Source of the DNA: Apostichopus japonicus
Taxonomy: Eukaryota > Echinodermata > Holothuroidea > Aspidochirotida > Stichopodidae
Direction of reading: 5' to 3'
DNA: 64,000 nt
Assembly (NCBI RefSeq): GCF_037975245.1
Contig: NC_092578.1
Coordinates: 19,794,821 to 19,858,820, forward strand
The notes under the pieces are model-generated. The model was not told the DNA's origin. It did not search any database and saw only the letters and a list, made by a program, of their open reading frames with translations. Position numbers and translations under genes: made by a program. The number at the start of each line of letters is the position of its first letter. Position 1 is the first letter of the stretch. This document shows positions 12,501-24,500 of this stretch, one piece after another.

Positions 12501-15500
12501 TGGTGTTCTCTAAGTTAAGGATATCACTCTTCCACTTCTCCCACCGTGGACGCAATTCATCAGTGACTGGCTCATCCCATGAAGTGCCCTGTTTACACAT
12601 CCTTTGCAGAATGGCTTTCCCTTCCAGCACAAATGGCGCAATGAATCCCAGAGGATCATAAATGCTCGCAACTACTGACAAGATTCCACGACGGGTGTCA
12701 GGGCGTTCTTTCAAACCAATCTGGAATGTGAACGAGTCATCTTCTATGTTCCAATGTATGCCAAGGGTTCTCTCAACAGGAAGCTTATCTCTGCTTAGGT
12801 CAATGTCCTGAACGTCTGTCGCACGTTCACTGAGTGGTATATCTTCGATGACAGAGCGGTCGTTTGAAACAAATTTGTGGAGTCGCAGATTTCCCTTAGA
12901 GCACAGTTCACAAGCCTCTTTGATGAGTTCCTTGGCTTCTCTGGCATTCTTCACACTGGTGACCCCATCGTCAACATAGAAGTCCTGACGTAAGAATGGG
13001 GCAGCCAAGGAAAATTCTTCTTCAAACATTCTTGAAAGATGCTTCATACCAAAATTGGCACATCCAGGTGATGATGTGGCACCGAACAGGTGGACATTCA
13101 TTCTGTACTCTAGTGGTTCCTTCTTAGTATCGCCTCCCTTGTACCACAAGAATCTCAGGTAATCTCTATCTTCAGGGCTGACGTGAAACCTATGAAACAT
13201 CTTCTCTACATCACACATCACTGCTACTGGGTGCCTGCGAAACCTACATAACACTCCAAACAAATTGTTGGTGAGATCAGGACCACACAAAAGATGGTCA
13301 TTTAGTGAAGATCCTCGATATTTTGCTGAACAATCGAACACAACTCTTAACTTGTTAGGCTTCTTTGGATGGTATACACCATGATGAGGAATGTAGTAGA
13401 CTTCACCGGGTTTCCCTCTGTCAGCAACCTGTACAGCATCACCATCCTCCAGCATTCCTTCAACAAACTTTACATAGTGTTCCTTGTAGTTGGGATCACC
13501 ATCAAGACGCCTTTTGAGGTGAGACAGTCTGATTGCAGCTAACTTGTAATTGTTTGGCAGGTATGGCCGCGACTTGAAAGGAAGAGGCATCTCAATGTGG
13601 CCTTTCTCATTTACTGCAAAACTGCTCTCTAGAATTTGTAAAAACCGTATGTCATCCTGAGAAATGCTGTTACTTTCATGCTTCGAATCATTGAAGTCTG
13701 ATTCAAACACCTTTAGAATATCCCGAGGAGTAACTGGTGGGGCTTCCTTCAGACTGATGCGATGGCAAAACCCTGTTACCTCTGTTGAATCAACTGGTGC
13801 AAGACTTCCTACCACACTCCACCCTAAGTCGGTCTTGACAGCATATGGTTGATCATTCTCACCGGTGATAACTTGGCGTGGAGCAAGGGCAGCAGAACAG
13901 TTGTAGCCTATTAACAGCCCTACTTCACAGTCCATTAATGGTGGCATTTCTGATGCAATGGATGCAAGATGATTCCAATTTTTGGCTGTCTCACAAGTGG
14001 GAATATGATTCTTGTCTAAAGGGATAAAGTCTGTTGTATACGTAACTGGTAGATCTATGCATTTGCTAGATGTATATCCACGAACTCTGAGACCCTTGGC
14101 TCTTTTGCTTACAACTGTGGAGTCCTTGCCTCTCATCGTGGTTAATTCCAGCTTCACTGGATCTGTAGGTACTAACAACTCTTCACAAATGCTTCCATCT
14201 ATAAAGGTACTGTCACTTTGTGTGTCCAGGAGTGCATAAACCAGCTTCTCTGTTTGAGGACTACTAATGCTAGACACCCACACTGGTAACACATTTGTTG
14301 TGCTTGAGTGACCATGATATGTAGTAAGGGCCACAGCAGTATCCGCTTCCTTAGGTTCTCTCTTTACTTCCTGTGTAAATACCCTTTGGATCTTATCATT
14401 GTCATGCAAGACGGTGGGATGACGTCCCTTACATTTTTGGCATGAATGACGGGATTTGCACTGCTTGGCAAAGTGGCCGGTACGTAAACAGCTATAACAT
14501 CTCTTGTGCACCTGGATAAATGAGTTTCTCTCATCTATACTCTTGTCAGCAAACACTGTGCAGGATGATAGGTAGTGCTCTCCGTTGCAAAAGGGGCATG
14601 TTTTTGGCTTTTCTACAGGTTTGGCACTGGAGCTGGAATATCCCCCCTTTAAATCATCATTAGGATGTTGAGACCATCTGTTTGGAGACTTTCCAGCATC
14701 TGTGACTAGAGCACGTGAAAATTTCCTCTTCTCCACTTGAAATTTACTATCACAGGCTGACTCTGATCTCTTAACTGCCAAAAATGATGCAATTGGGTTG
14801 CATACAACTCTTGCTTCCTTCTCAACAAATGATACGAATTGCGTGAATGTAGGATAGTCATGACCCTCATCTAACCCCGCTGTCACTACTCGACTCCAGC
14901 GGCTTATCGCCCAGTCAGGAAGCTTTGCTGTCATTTTTTGATTCTCCTTGCAATCGTTAAGAATGCTAAGACCCTTCACATGAGGCATTGCATCACGGCA
15001 GCTGTTGAGGAAGTCTGCATATTTCTGCAGTGCAACATTGTCCCTAAGACCAACCTTGGGCCATTTATCCAGTCTGTCACGAAAGGCTTCTTGCACTTTG
15101 AAAGGGTGACCATATCTCTTCTCCAATGTCTCCCATGCTCTTTGGTAGTCACTTTCGTTACTTCCATAGAAGCAACCAGCAATAGATTCTCTTGCCTCTC
15201 CGGTCACATATTGCTGCAGGTAATAAATCTTTTCTTCTGCACGTGTTCCCTTATTTTCAATGAGCGTCTTGAAACTTCTTTTGAAAGTCACAAATTCAAT
15301 TGGATTTCCAGAGAAAGCCTTTGGGGTTGGCACGGGTAGACGGCTGCGGTCCATGGCACTTGTCAGAGCCTGTGCCAATGAGGATTCACTAACTGGATTA
15401 TTTATTGACTCACCACCGAGAGCATGACCAACTGATAACTCCTGATAAGGTTCACCATCATAGTGAGGAACTGGGTTAAAACTAGCAGCCAAGGGATTCA

Positions 15501-18500
15501 GACGCACAGGTTTATCAAGGCATATGTCTTCTGGGTCCTCAGCAGCTTCTGACAAAACTTCACACTTAGCTTCAGCAATTCTCACAGCTGCATCTGCTTG
15601 CATAGCTTCCAACTTCATTTTTTCTTCTTCCAAATTCATTTGCATTTGAAGGAGTTTTGATTTCTGATGTTGCTCCTCCCTTAAGGCCTTTGCAGCAGCT
15701 AGTTTCTCAGCTTTCTCTGCATCTGCCTTCGCCTTCATTGATGAAATGGTGGATACTACACTCATTCTAGACTGCACAGATTGGTCACTGATAGACTCGC
15801 CAAATACGGACGGGTGAGCACATTTCAATCCTCGTATTTGTTCTCTTTCTTGGTGTGTATCAATCTCTTCAAGCCTACGTTGTGTTAGCACTTCTGTCAG
15901 TTCCCTCGAAATGGCACAACAATTGTCGACCTTGGACACAGTGACCTTGTCTGGAACATTAATCCTTCTGAGCTCTTCATAGGAAGTCACTACTGAGTCT
16001 TGAAGCTTCTTTATGGTGGATTGGAACTCAAGCAGTTGGTCGAGGGGCTGTATCTTTCTTAGGGCCTTACGAATCTCTGAGGCACGCTGACGCCACTTCT
16101 CATATGAGGCCTCTACTCTATAATTACGTTGATGAATTTCTTCATCAAGATTCTGTTGAGCCTTTTCTGTTAGCTTGCGATCTCTAATTCCTCTGCGTAC
16201 TAAGCTGGCTTCTGAATCATCTTGTGGGTTAGGCTGATTCTCAAGGTGACTCAACTGTGGCTCTAGTTGAGAATCCATAGCCTCTCCCTCAGGCTCATGT
16301 TTGTCTTTACCTTGCTCAGACATTGAATTTCACTGATACAACTTCAGCAGATGCCAATCTTAAACTTCGGATAAGTTTTGACTGTAGCGGGCTCCAGCCA
16401 AGAAATAACATAGACATCAGATTTGGTTACGGGTTGGTATATTTCTCTAGAAAACCGTCAAAACTGAGAAGAAGAAGTAACAACCTTTAAATTTACAATG
16501 TAAGTGATTCGTGTGATTGGTAAACTTACTATACTGATTTAACCTGAAAACCTCAATACATGCAACACAATAAATCATATATATGCAATCAAACTCAAGG
16601 ACATGTGCAATTAAGGAGTAGGCTAGTTCAATTACAATACAAACGAATAAGATTAAGGTGTTACCACTAAGATTCACTCACACTTGAACCTATACAACAT
16701 AATATGTAGGCTACGGGACATGACAGTGCGTAAGCACACACAGTAAACAATATGAATATACTTCCACGATAATAAGCTTAGGCCTTAATATATTGGCACA
16801 CTGAAATCACAGAGAAAGATAGCCTTACACACTGTACTATACATATTAACATGACTAGGAATGCAATACTACGGAGAGCAAGTACACAATTTAGGCCCAA
16901 GAAATAATACGAGGAGCCACAGTAAGACGATAATCAAACATTTCTGATCTTAAAGGTTACAATTAATAATATGTTGCAATCATACCTTATGTCTTCCTTC
17001 AGGGACTGAACCCACTAAATTTAATGAATGAAATGGTATTGACCATTCGTATACTGTATATATCGTTTTATCGTTAGTAGCTGTAGCAGTAGCATCAGCG
17101 TGGTAAACTACATAGCAACAACAAGATAAGTTTATTTGTGTTGGAAAGGAAACAGTGGAACGCCGATAGGGCAGAAAATAGTACATTAATCAACAAACAA
17201 CTCTAGGGATGGCGACTGTTACATATGGGGAGTAAAATGTAAGCGAAGAATGAGTCAGTTTGTTCATCAGCAGATATTAATACAAAGTCGGTTTCGGAAA
17301 AAAAGGAAGGAAAATATCTAAATTACAAAACATTGCATATTCATGACCTTTGATCTATAGTTCTCATATATGTGATATTGATGAAATATTTTGTAATTGA
17401 ATTCAAGTAAATGTGTAAATATTTGAAACCTCAGCATTACAGATTCCTTCACACTGCCATTCTGCATCTTCTCATCCTCCTTCCTACATCAATTGCATAT
17501 TGTACAGATACTCTTTTATAAGGATTTTCTGAACAATAACTGCTGTCATATTTTATTTTAGGTTTTTACATACCTGTATACAGTACCATGAATACAGTGT
17601 CTATGTCAGTTAACAACCTTCTCTTTTTTTAAATTCTCATCTTTCTGAAGGGTTACATGCAGGGCATCCCAAGGAAGTTTATTTCAAGAGAAAACAGTAC
17701 AAGTGAGCCTCATAGGTTAGTATCAATGAACTGTTTCAGGATTCCAGTCAGATGGAGAAAGGTCAAAGGTTATACAAACTGGATCACATGTCTTTTCTAC
17801 AAATCTATTATATACTTGCAACATACCTTCATATACCATGTAACAACACAAAAGCAAAAAGAGAGAATTCACCTCTTTAATTTATAATATCTGAAAGCGA
17901 ACAAAAAATTACTTTCATGTTAATGCAAACATGTAGCCAAAACAATTTCAATTTAAAAAAGAGAAATAATGGAGATGGCCAGATAAATATATGCCATTAT
18001 TAAGAGCTGGTCTTTTCTTTCTGTATTTATTAGGTTGTGATTTTGTGTCAACCTGCAACATTGCAGTCAGTCATATATTACTCAAATATTCAATAACCTT
18101 CAAATTTTTCACTAAGATATGATATTAATCTCATATTTCCACACCCTTCAATGTAAATAAGAGATTTATATGGTTACACAAACATTTTGATACTCCAAAT
18201 TATAACTATAACATATTACTTATTGAATTGTCTAAAGATGTTTTTGAAAATTTATTTATCCCCCCCCCCATCTTTCTCTCTTTGCAGTCTGTCTCTGAAT
18301 ATGTTTGTTAAAAATATTATGATCCCTCTTTGAAGTTACAAGCTTTTCACTAGCTATGATAGAGAGAAAGTTTACGACAACTTTTAAATAATGAATTTAT
18401 TGTTTCTGCTTAATCCAAGTTGATATATAATTTCATCTTGTCAGTTTGTAGGTTTTTAGGTTAACTTTCTAATATGTATCTATATAGATATATAATATGG

Positions 18501-21500
18501 TATATATTTTGTATAACTGCAACACAAAATATTGCTTTAACCATACCAATTCATGCAATGCCATTTCAATAATTCTAAATGATTGTATCCTCTGTGTTTT
18601 TAATTTCAGATTCTCCTAAGTGTCAAACAGCTTTGACAGATACTGCATCTGTAGAAGCTTGTATGTCAGCTATAAATGAAGTTTACTACATTGGTGACAC
18701 TTTCTCAGCTGCTGATGGGACAGTACTGTACAACATTGCAATACCTTGTGCATCACTAGAAATAGACCAGAATAGGTCTGCAGTCTTGGATTTAGAGATT
18801 GAAATCAGATCCATTAACCGAGACCGGATGGAAAGATTCAAACGAGGATTTGGAAACCTGTTGCACACAAATGTGTATGAGAGAATTACCTGTAATCAGC
18901 CGGAGGGGTATGCTAGAGTTACTGTACTACCCCCTCTATTGATATTGGGCAGAACTGAACTGACTGTTGATGTAAGAGCTGTGAATATACTGAGCCAAGA
19001 TCTGGGTTTTGCGGACTATAGTTATGATAGAAGTGGTGGAAATAACCAACCAGACTTTCTTATGGAGGTGGGATTCCTCGAGTGTAATGTATCTTGCAGT
19101 TTGGATGAATTCAGGAAAGTCATAGACATGAGCTGTCCAAATCAACTTTTTATTCCAGAGCTGGAAGAAAAGACGCCTTGGGTTCGCCTTGAAGCTATCA
19201 GCAAATGCCCTGTCAATGCATTAGGAGGTAACCCCATAAAATCCAAATCAAATATTCATTTCAAGTTCAAAACAAGATTTGAAGTCTCAAAGAAATGGCA
19301 GACTAAAGTTGCATTAACAGTGACCTTCAAGAATGCAATTTAAAGGTCATCTGTGTAGCCCTAAAATATGATAGATTGTCCAAAAATGGTCAGCTGTGGT
19401 CATGCTTTCACTTTTGTATAACTGAACCCAATCACAGCAAATCCTACAACAACAAGAAGAAAATTAATCACATTAAAGTTAACCCTTTCTCTTGAATGAA
19501 TTGTATTTGTAGAACAAAAACAAATGTTGGTAACCTTTGGCAAATACTGATAACCTATAATTTCCTTGGACTCAAATATCATTTCTATGTGTAGTCTGAT
19601 CCCTGATGGAAAGAACCAACATTGTGGCAGTAGTAGTAATAGTAGTATTGATAGTAGGGGGAGGGGTGTATGCATGGGCAAACAATCAGAAGGTATTGTA
19701 GTAATGATAGTAGGGGGAGGGGTGTATGCATGGGCAAACAATCAGAAGGTATTGTAGTAATGATAGTAGGGGGAGGGGTGTATGCATGGGCAAACAATCA
19801 GAAGGAATAGTAGTAATGATAGTAGGGGGAGAGGTGTATGCATGGGCAAACAATCAGAAGGTATAGTAGTAATGATAGTAGGGGGAGGGGTGTATGCATA
19901 GGCAAACAATCAGAAGCTATTGATAGTAGGGGGAGGGGTGTATGCATGGGCAAACAATCAGAAGGTATACTAGTAATGATAGGGGGAGGGGTGTATGCAT
20001 AGGCAAACAATCAGAAGGTATAGTAGTAATGATAGTAGGGGGAGGGGTGTATGCATGGGCAAACAATCAGAATCTGTAGTAGTAATGATAGTAGGGGGAG
20101 GGGTGTATGCATGGGCAAACAATCAGAAGCTAGTGTAGTATTGATAGTAGGGGGAGGGGTGTATGCATAGGCAAACAATCAGCAGGTATAGTAGTAATGA
20201 TAGTAGAGGGAGGGGTGTATGCATGGGCAAACAATCAGAAGGAATAGTAGTAATAATTGTAGGGGGAGGGGTGTATGCATAGGCAAACAATCAGAAGCTA
20301 TTGATAGTAGGGGGAGGGGTGTATGCATGGGCAAACAATCAGAAGGTATACTAATAATGATAGGGGGAGGGGTGTATGCATAGGCAAACAATCAGAAGGT
20401 ATAGTAGTAATGATAGTAGGGGGAGGGGTGTATGCATGGGCAAACAATCAGAATCTGTAGTAGTAATGATAGTAGGGGGAGGGGTGTATGCATGGGCAAA
20501 CAATCAGCAGGTATAGTAGTAATGATAGTAGGGGGAGGGGTGTATGCATGGGCAAACAATCAGAAGGAATAGTAGTAATGATTGTAGGGAGAGGGGTGTA
20601 TGCATAGGCAAACAATCAGAAGGTATAGTAGTAATGAAAGTAGGGGGAGGGGTGTATGCATGGGCAAACAATCAGAAGGAATAGTAGTAATGATTGTAGG
20701 GGGAGGGGTGTATGCATAGGCAAACAATCAGAAGGTATAGTAGTAATGATAGTAGGGGGAGGGGTGTATGCATGGGCAAACAATCAGAAGGTATAGTAGT
20801 AATGATAGTAGGGGGAGGGGTGTATGCATAGGCAAACAATCAGAAGCTAGAGTAGTATTGATAGTAGGGGGAGGGGTGTATGCATGGGCATACAATCAGA
20901 AGGTATAGTAGTAATGATAGTAGGGGGAGGGGTGTATGCATAGGCAAACAATCAGAAGCTTAAGTAGTATTGATAGTAGGGGGAGGGGTGTATGCATAGG
21001 CAAACAATCAGAAGCTAGAGTAGTATTGATAGTAGGGGGAGGGGTGTATGCATAGGCAAACAAACAGAAGGTATAGTAGTAATGATAGAAGGGGGAGGGG
21101 TGTATGCATGGGCAAACAATCAGAAGGTATAGTAGTAATGATAGTAGGGGGAGGGGTGTATGCATAGGCAAACAAACAGAAGGTATAGTAGTAATGATAG
21201 TAGGGGGAGGGGTGTATGCATAGGCAAACAATCAGAAGGTATAGTAGTAATGATAGTAGGGGGGGTGTATGCATGGGCAAACAATCAGAAGGTATAGTAG
21301 TAATGATAGTAGGGGGAGGGGTGTATGCATAGGCAAACAATCAGAAGGTATAGTAGTATTGATAGTAGGGGGAGGGGTGTATGCATGGGCAAACAATCAG
21401 AAGGTATAATAGTAATGATAGGGGGAGGGATGTATGCATGGGCAAACAATCAGAAGGTATAGTAGTATTGATAGTAGGGGGAGGGGTGTATGCATGGGCA

Positions 21501-24500
21501 AACAATCAGAAGGTATAGTAGTAATGATAGTAGGGGGAGGGGTGTATGCATAGGCAAATTATCAGAAGGTATATTAGTAATGATAGTAGGGGGAGGGGTG
21601 TATGCATGGGCAAACAATCAGAAGGTATAGTAGTAATGATAGTAGGATGAGGGGTGTATGCATAGGCAAACAATCAGAAGGTATAGTAGTATTGATAGTA
21701 GGGGGAGGGGTGTATGCATGGGCAAACAATCAGAAGGTATTGTAGTAATGATAGTAGGGGGAGGGGTGTATGCATAGGCAAACAATCAGAAGGTATAGTA
21801 GTAATGATAGTAGGGGGAGGGGTGTATGCATGGGCAAACAATCAGAAGGTATAGTAGTAATGATAGTAGGGGGAGGGGTGTATGCATAGGCAAACAATCA
21901 GAAGGTATAGTAGTATTGATAGTAGGGGGAGGGGTGTATGCATGGGCAAACAATCAGAAGGTGAAGTTGTAATGGGGGAGGGGTGTATGCATAGGCAAAC
22001 AATCAGAAGCTAGAGTAGTAATGATTGTAGGGGGAGGGGTGTATGCATGGGCAAACAATCAGAAGGTATAGTAGTAATGATAGTAGGGGGAGGGGTGTAT
22101 GCATGGGCAAACAATTAGAAGGTATTGTAGTATTGATAGTAAGGGGAGGGGTGTATTCATGGGCAAACAACCAGAAGGTGTAGTAGTAAGGATAGTAGGA
22201 GGACGGGTGTATGCATAGGCAAACAATTAGAAGGTATTGTAGTATTGATAGTAAGGGGAGGGGTGTATGCATAGGCAAACAATCAGCAGGTATAGTAGTA
22301 ATGATAGTAGAGGGAGGGGTGTATGCATGGGCAAACAATCAGAAGGAATAGTAGTAATAATTGTAGGGGGAGGGGTGTATGCATAGGCAAACAATCAGAA
22401 GCTATTGATAGTAGGGGGAGGGGTGTATGCATGGGCAAACAATCAGAAGGTATACTAATAATGATAGGGGGAGGGGTGTATGCATAGGCAAACAATCAGA
22501 AGGTATAGTAGTAATGATAGTAGGGGGAGGGGTGTATGCATGGGCAAACAATCAGAATCTGTAGTAGTAATGATAGTAGGGGGAGGGGTGTATGCATGGG
22601 CAAACAATCAGCAGGTATAGTAGTAATGATAGTAGGGGGAGGGGTGTATGCATGGGCAAACAATCAGAAGGAATAGTAGTAATGATTGTAGGGAGAGGGG
22701 TGTATGCATAGGCAAACAATCAGAAGGTATAGTAGTAATGAAAGTAGGGGGAGGGGTGTATGCATGGGCAAACAATCAGAAGGAATAGTAGTAATGATTG
22801 TAGGGGGAGGGGTGTATGCATAGGCAAACAATCAGAAGGTATAGTAGTAATGATAGTAGGGGGAGGGGTGTATGCATGGGCAAACAATCAGAAGGTATAG
22901 TAGTAATGATAGTAGGGGGAGGGGTGTATGCATAGGCAAACAATCAGAAGCTAGAGTAGTATTGATAGTAGGGGGAGGGGTGTATGCATGGGCATACAAT
23001 CAGAAGGTATAGTAGTAATGATAGTAGGGGGAGGGGTGTATGCATAGGCAAACAATCAGAAGCTTAAGTAGTATTGATAGTAGGGGGAGGGGTGTATGCA
23101 TAGGCAAACAATCAGAAGCTAGAGTAGTATTGATAGTAGGGGGAGGGGTGTATGCATAGGCAAACAAACAGAAGGTATAGTAGTAATGATAGAAGGGGGA
23201 GGGGTGTATGCATGGGCAAACAATCAGAAGGTATAGTAGTAATGATAGTAGGGGGAGGGGTGTATGCATAGGCAAACAAACAGAAGGTATAGTAGTAATG
23301 ATAGTAGGGGGAGGGGTGTATGCATAGGCAAACAATCAGAAGGTATAGTAGTAATGATAGTAGGGGGGGTGTATGCATGGGCAAACAATCAGAAGGTATA
23401 GTAGTAATGATAGTAGGGGGAGGGGTGTATGCATAGGCAAACAATCAGAAGGTATAGTAGTATTGATAGTAGGGGGAGGGGTGTATGCATGGGCAAACAA
23501 TCAGAAGGTATAATAGTAATGATAGGGGGAGGGATGTATGCATGGGCAAACAATCAGAAGGTATAGTAGTATTGATAGTAGGGGGAGGGGTGTATGCATG
23601 GGCAAACAATCAGAAGGTATAGTAGTAATGATAGTAGGGGGAGGGGTGTATGCATAGGCAAATTATCAGAAGGTATATTAGTAATGATAGTAGGGGGAGG
23701 GGTGTATGCATGGGCAAACAATCAGAAGGTATAGTAGTAATGATAGTAGGATGAGGGGTGTATGCATAGGCAAACAATCAGAAGGTATAGTAGTATTGAT
23801 AGTAGGGGGAGGGGTGTATGCATGGGCAAACAATCAGAAGGTATTGTAGTAATGATAGTAGGGGGAGGGGTGTATGCATAGGCAAACAATCAGAAGGTAT
23901 AGTAGTAATGATAGTAGGGGGAGGGGTGTATGCATGGGCAAACAATCAGAAGGTATAGTAGTAATGATAGTAGGGGGAGGGGTGTATGCATAGGCAAACA
24001 ATCAGAAGGTATAGTAGTATTGATAGTAGGGGGAGGGGTGTATGCATGGGCAAACAATCAGAAGGTGAAGTTGTAATGGGGGAGGGGTGTATGCATAGGC
24101 AAACAATCAGAAGCTAGAGTAGTAATGATTGTAGGGGGAGGGGTGTATGCATGGGCAAACAATCAGAAGGTATAGTAGTAATGATAGTAGGGGGAGGGGT
24201 GTATGCATGGGCAAACAATTAGAAGGTATTGTAGTATTGATAGTAAGGGGAGGGGTGTATTCATGGGCAAACAACCAGAAGGTGTAGTAGTAAGGATAGT
24301 AGGAGGACGGGTGTATGCATAGGCAAACAATTAGAAGGTATTGTAGTATTGATAGTAAGGGGAGGGGTGTATGCATGGGCAAACAATCAGAATGTATAAA
24401 AGTATTGATTGGGGGAGCGGTGTATGCATGGGCAAACAATCAGAAGGTATAGTAGTATTGATAGTAGGGGGGAGGGGTGTATGCATGGGCAAACAATCAG

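Larger units (their letters stand above)
9220..17223 (-). mobile_element. Complete BEL/Pao LTR retrotransposon
   Basis: An 8,004-bp element lying antisense to the host gene. Two 841-bp LTRs (9220-10060 and 16383-17223) start TGTAGC and end GTTACA on the plus strand, with the TG...CA ends usual for LTRs. A perfect 5-bp target duplication, TATGG, lies at 9215-9219 and 17224-17228. The interior is one uninterrupted Gag-Pol frame. By eye the LTRs are identical or nearly so, and small shadow frames within them translate identically, so the insertion looks recent and may still be active. No env-like frame is present. Confidence 0.95.
8773..17650 (+). other. Intron 3, expanded by a BEL/Pao insertion
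   Basis: A phase-2 intron of 8.9 kb that divides Ig domain 1. About 8.0 kb is the antisense BEL/Pao element (9220-17223). Without it the intron would be roughly 870 bp. The remaining flanks (8773-9214 and 17229-17650) show nothing else. Confidence 0.8.

Noticed and set aside
11227-15339. Plus-strand frames of up to 133 codons opposite the BEL polyprotein
   Set aside because: Shadow frames of the long minus-strand coding sequence, without splice or start support.
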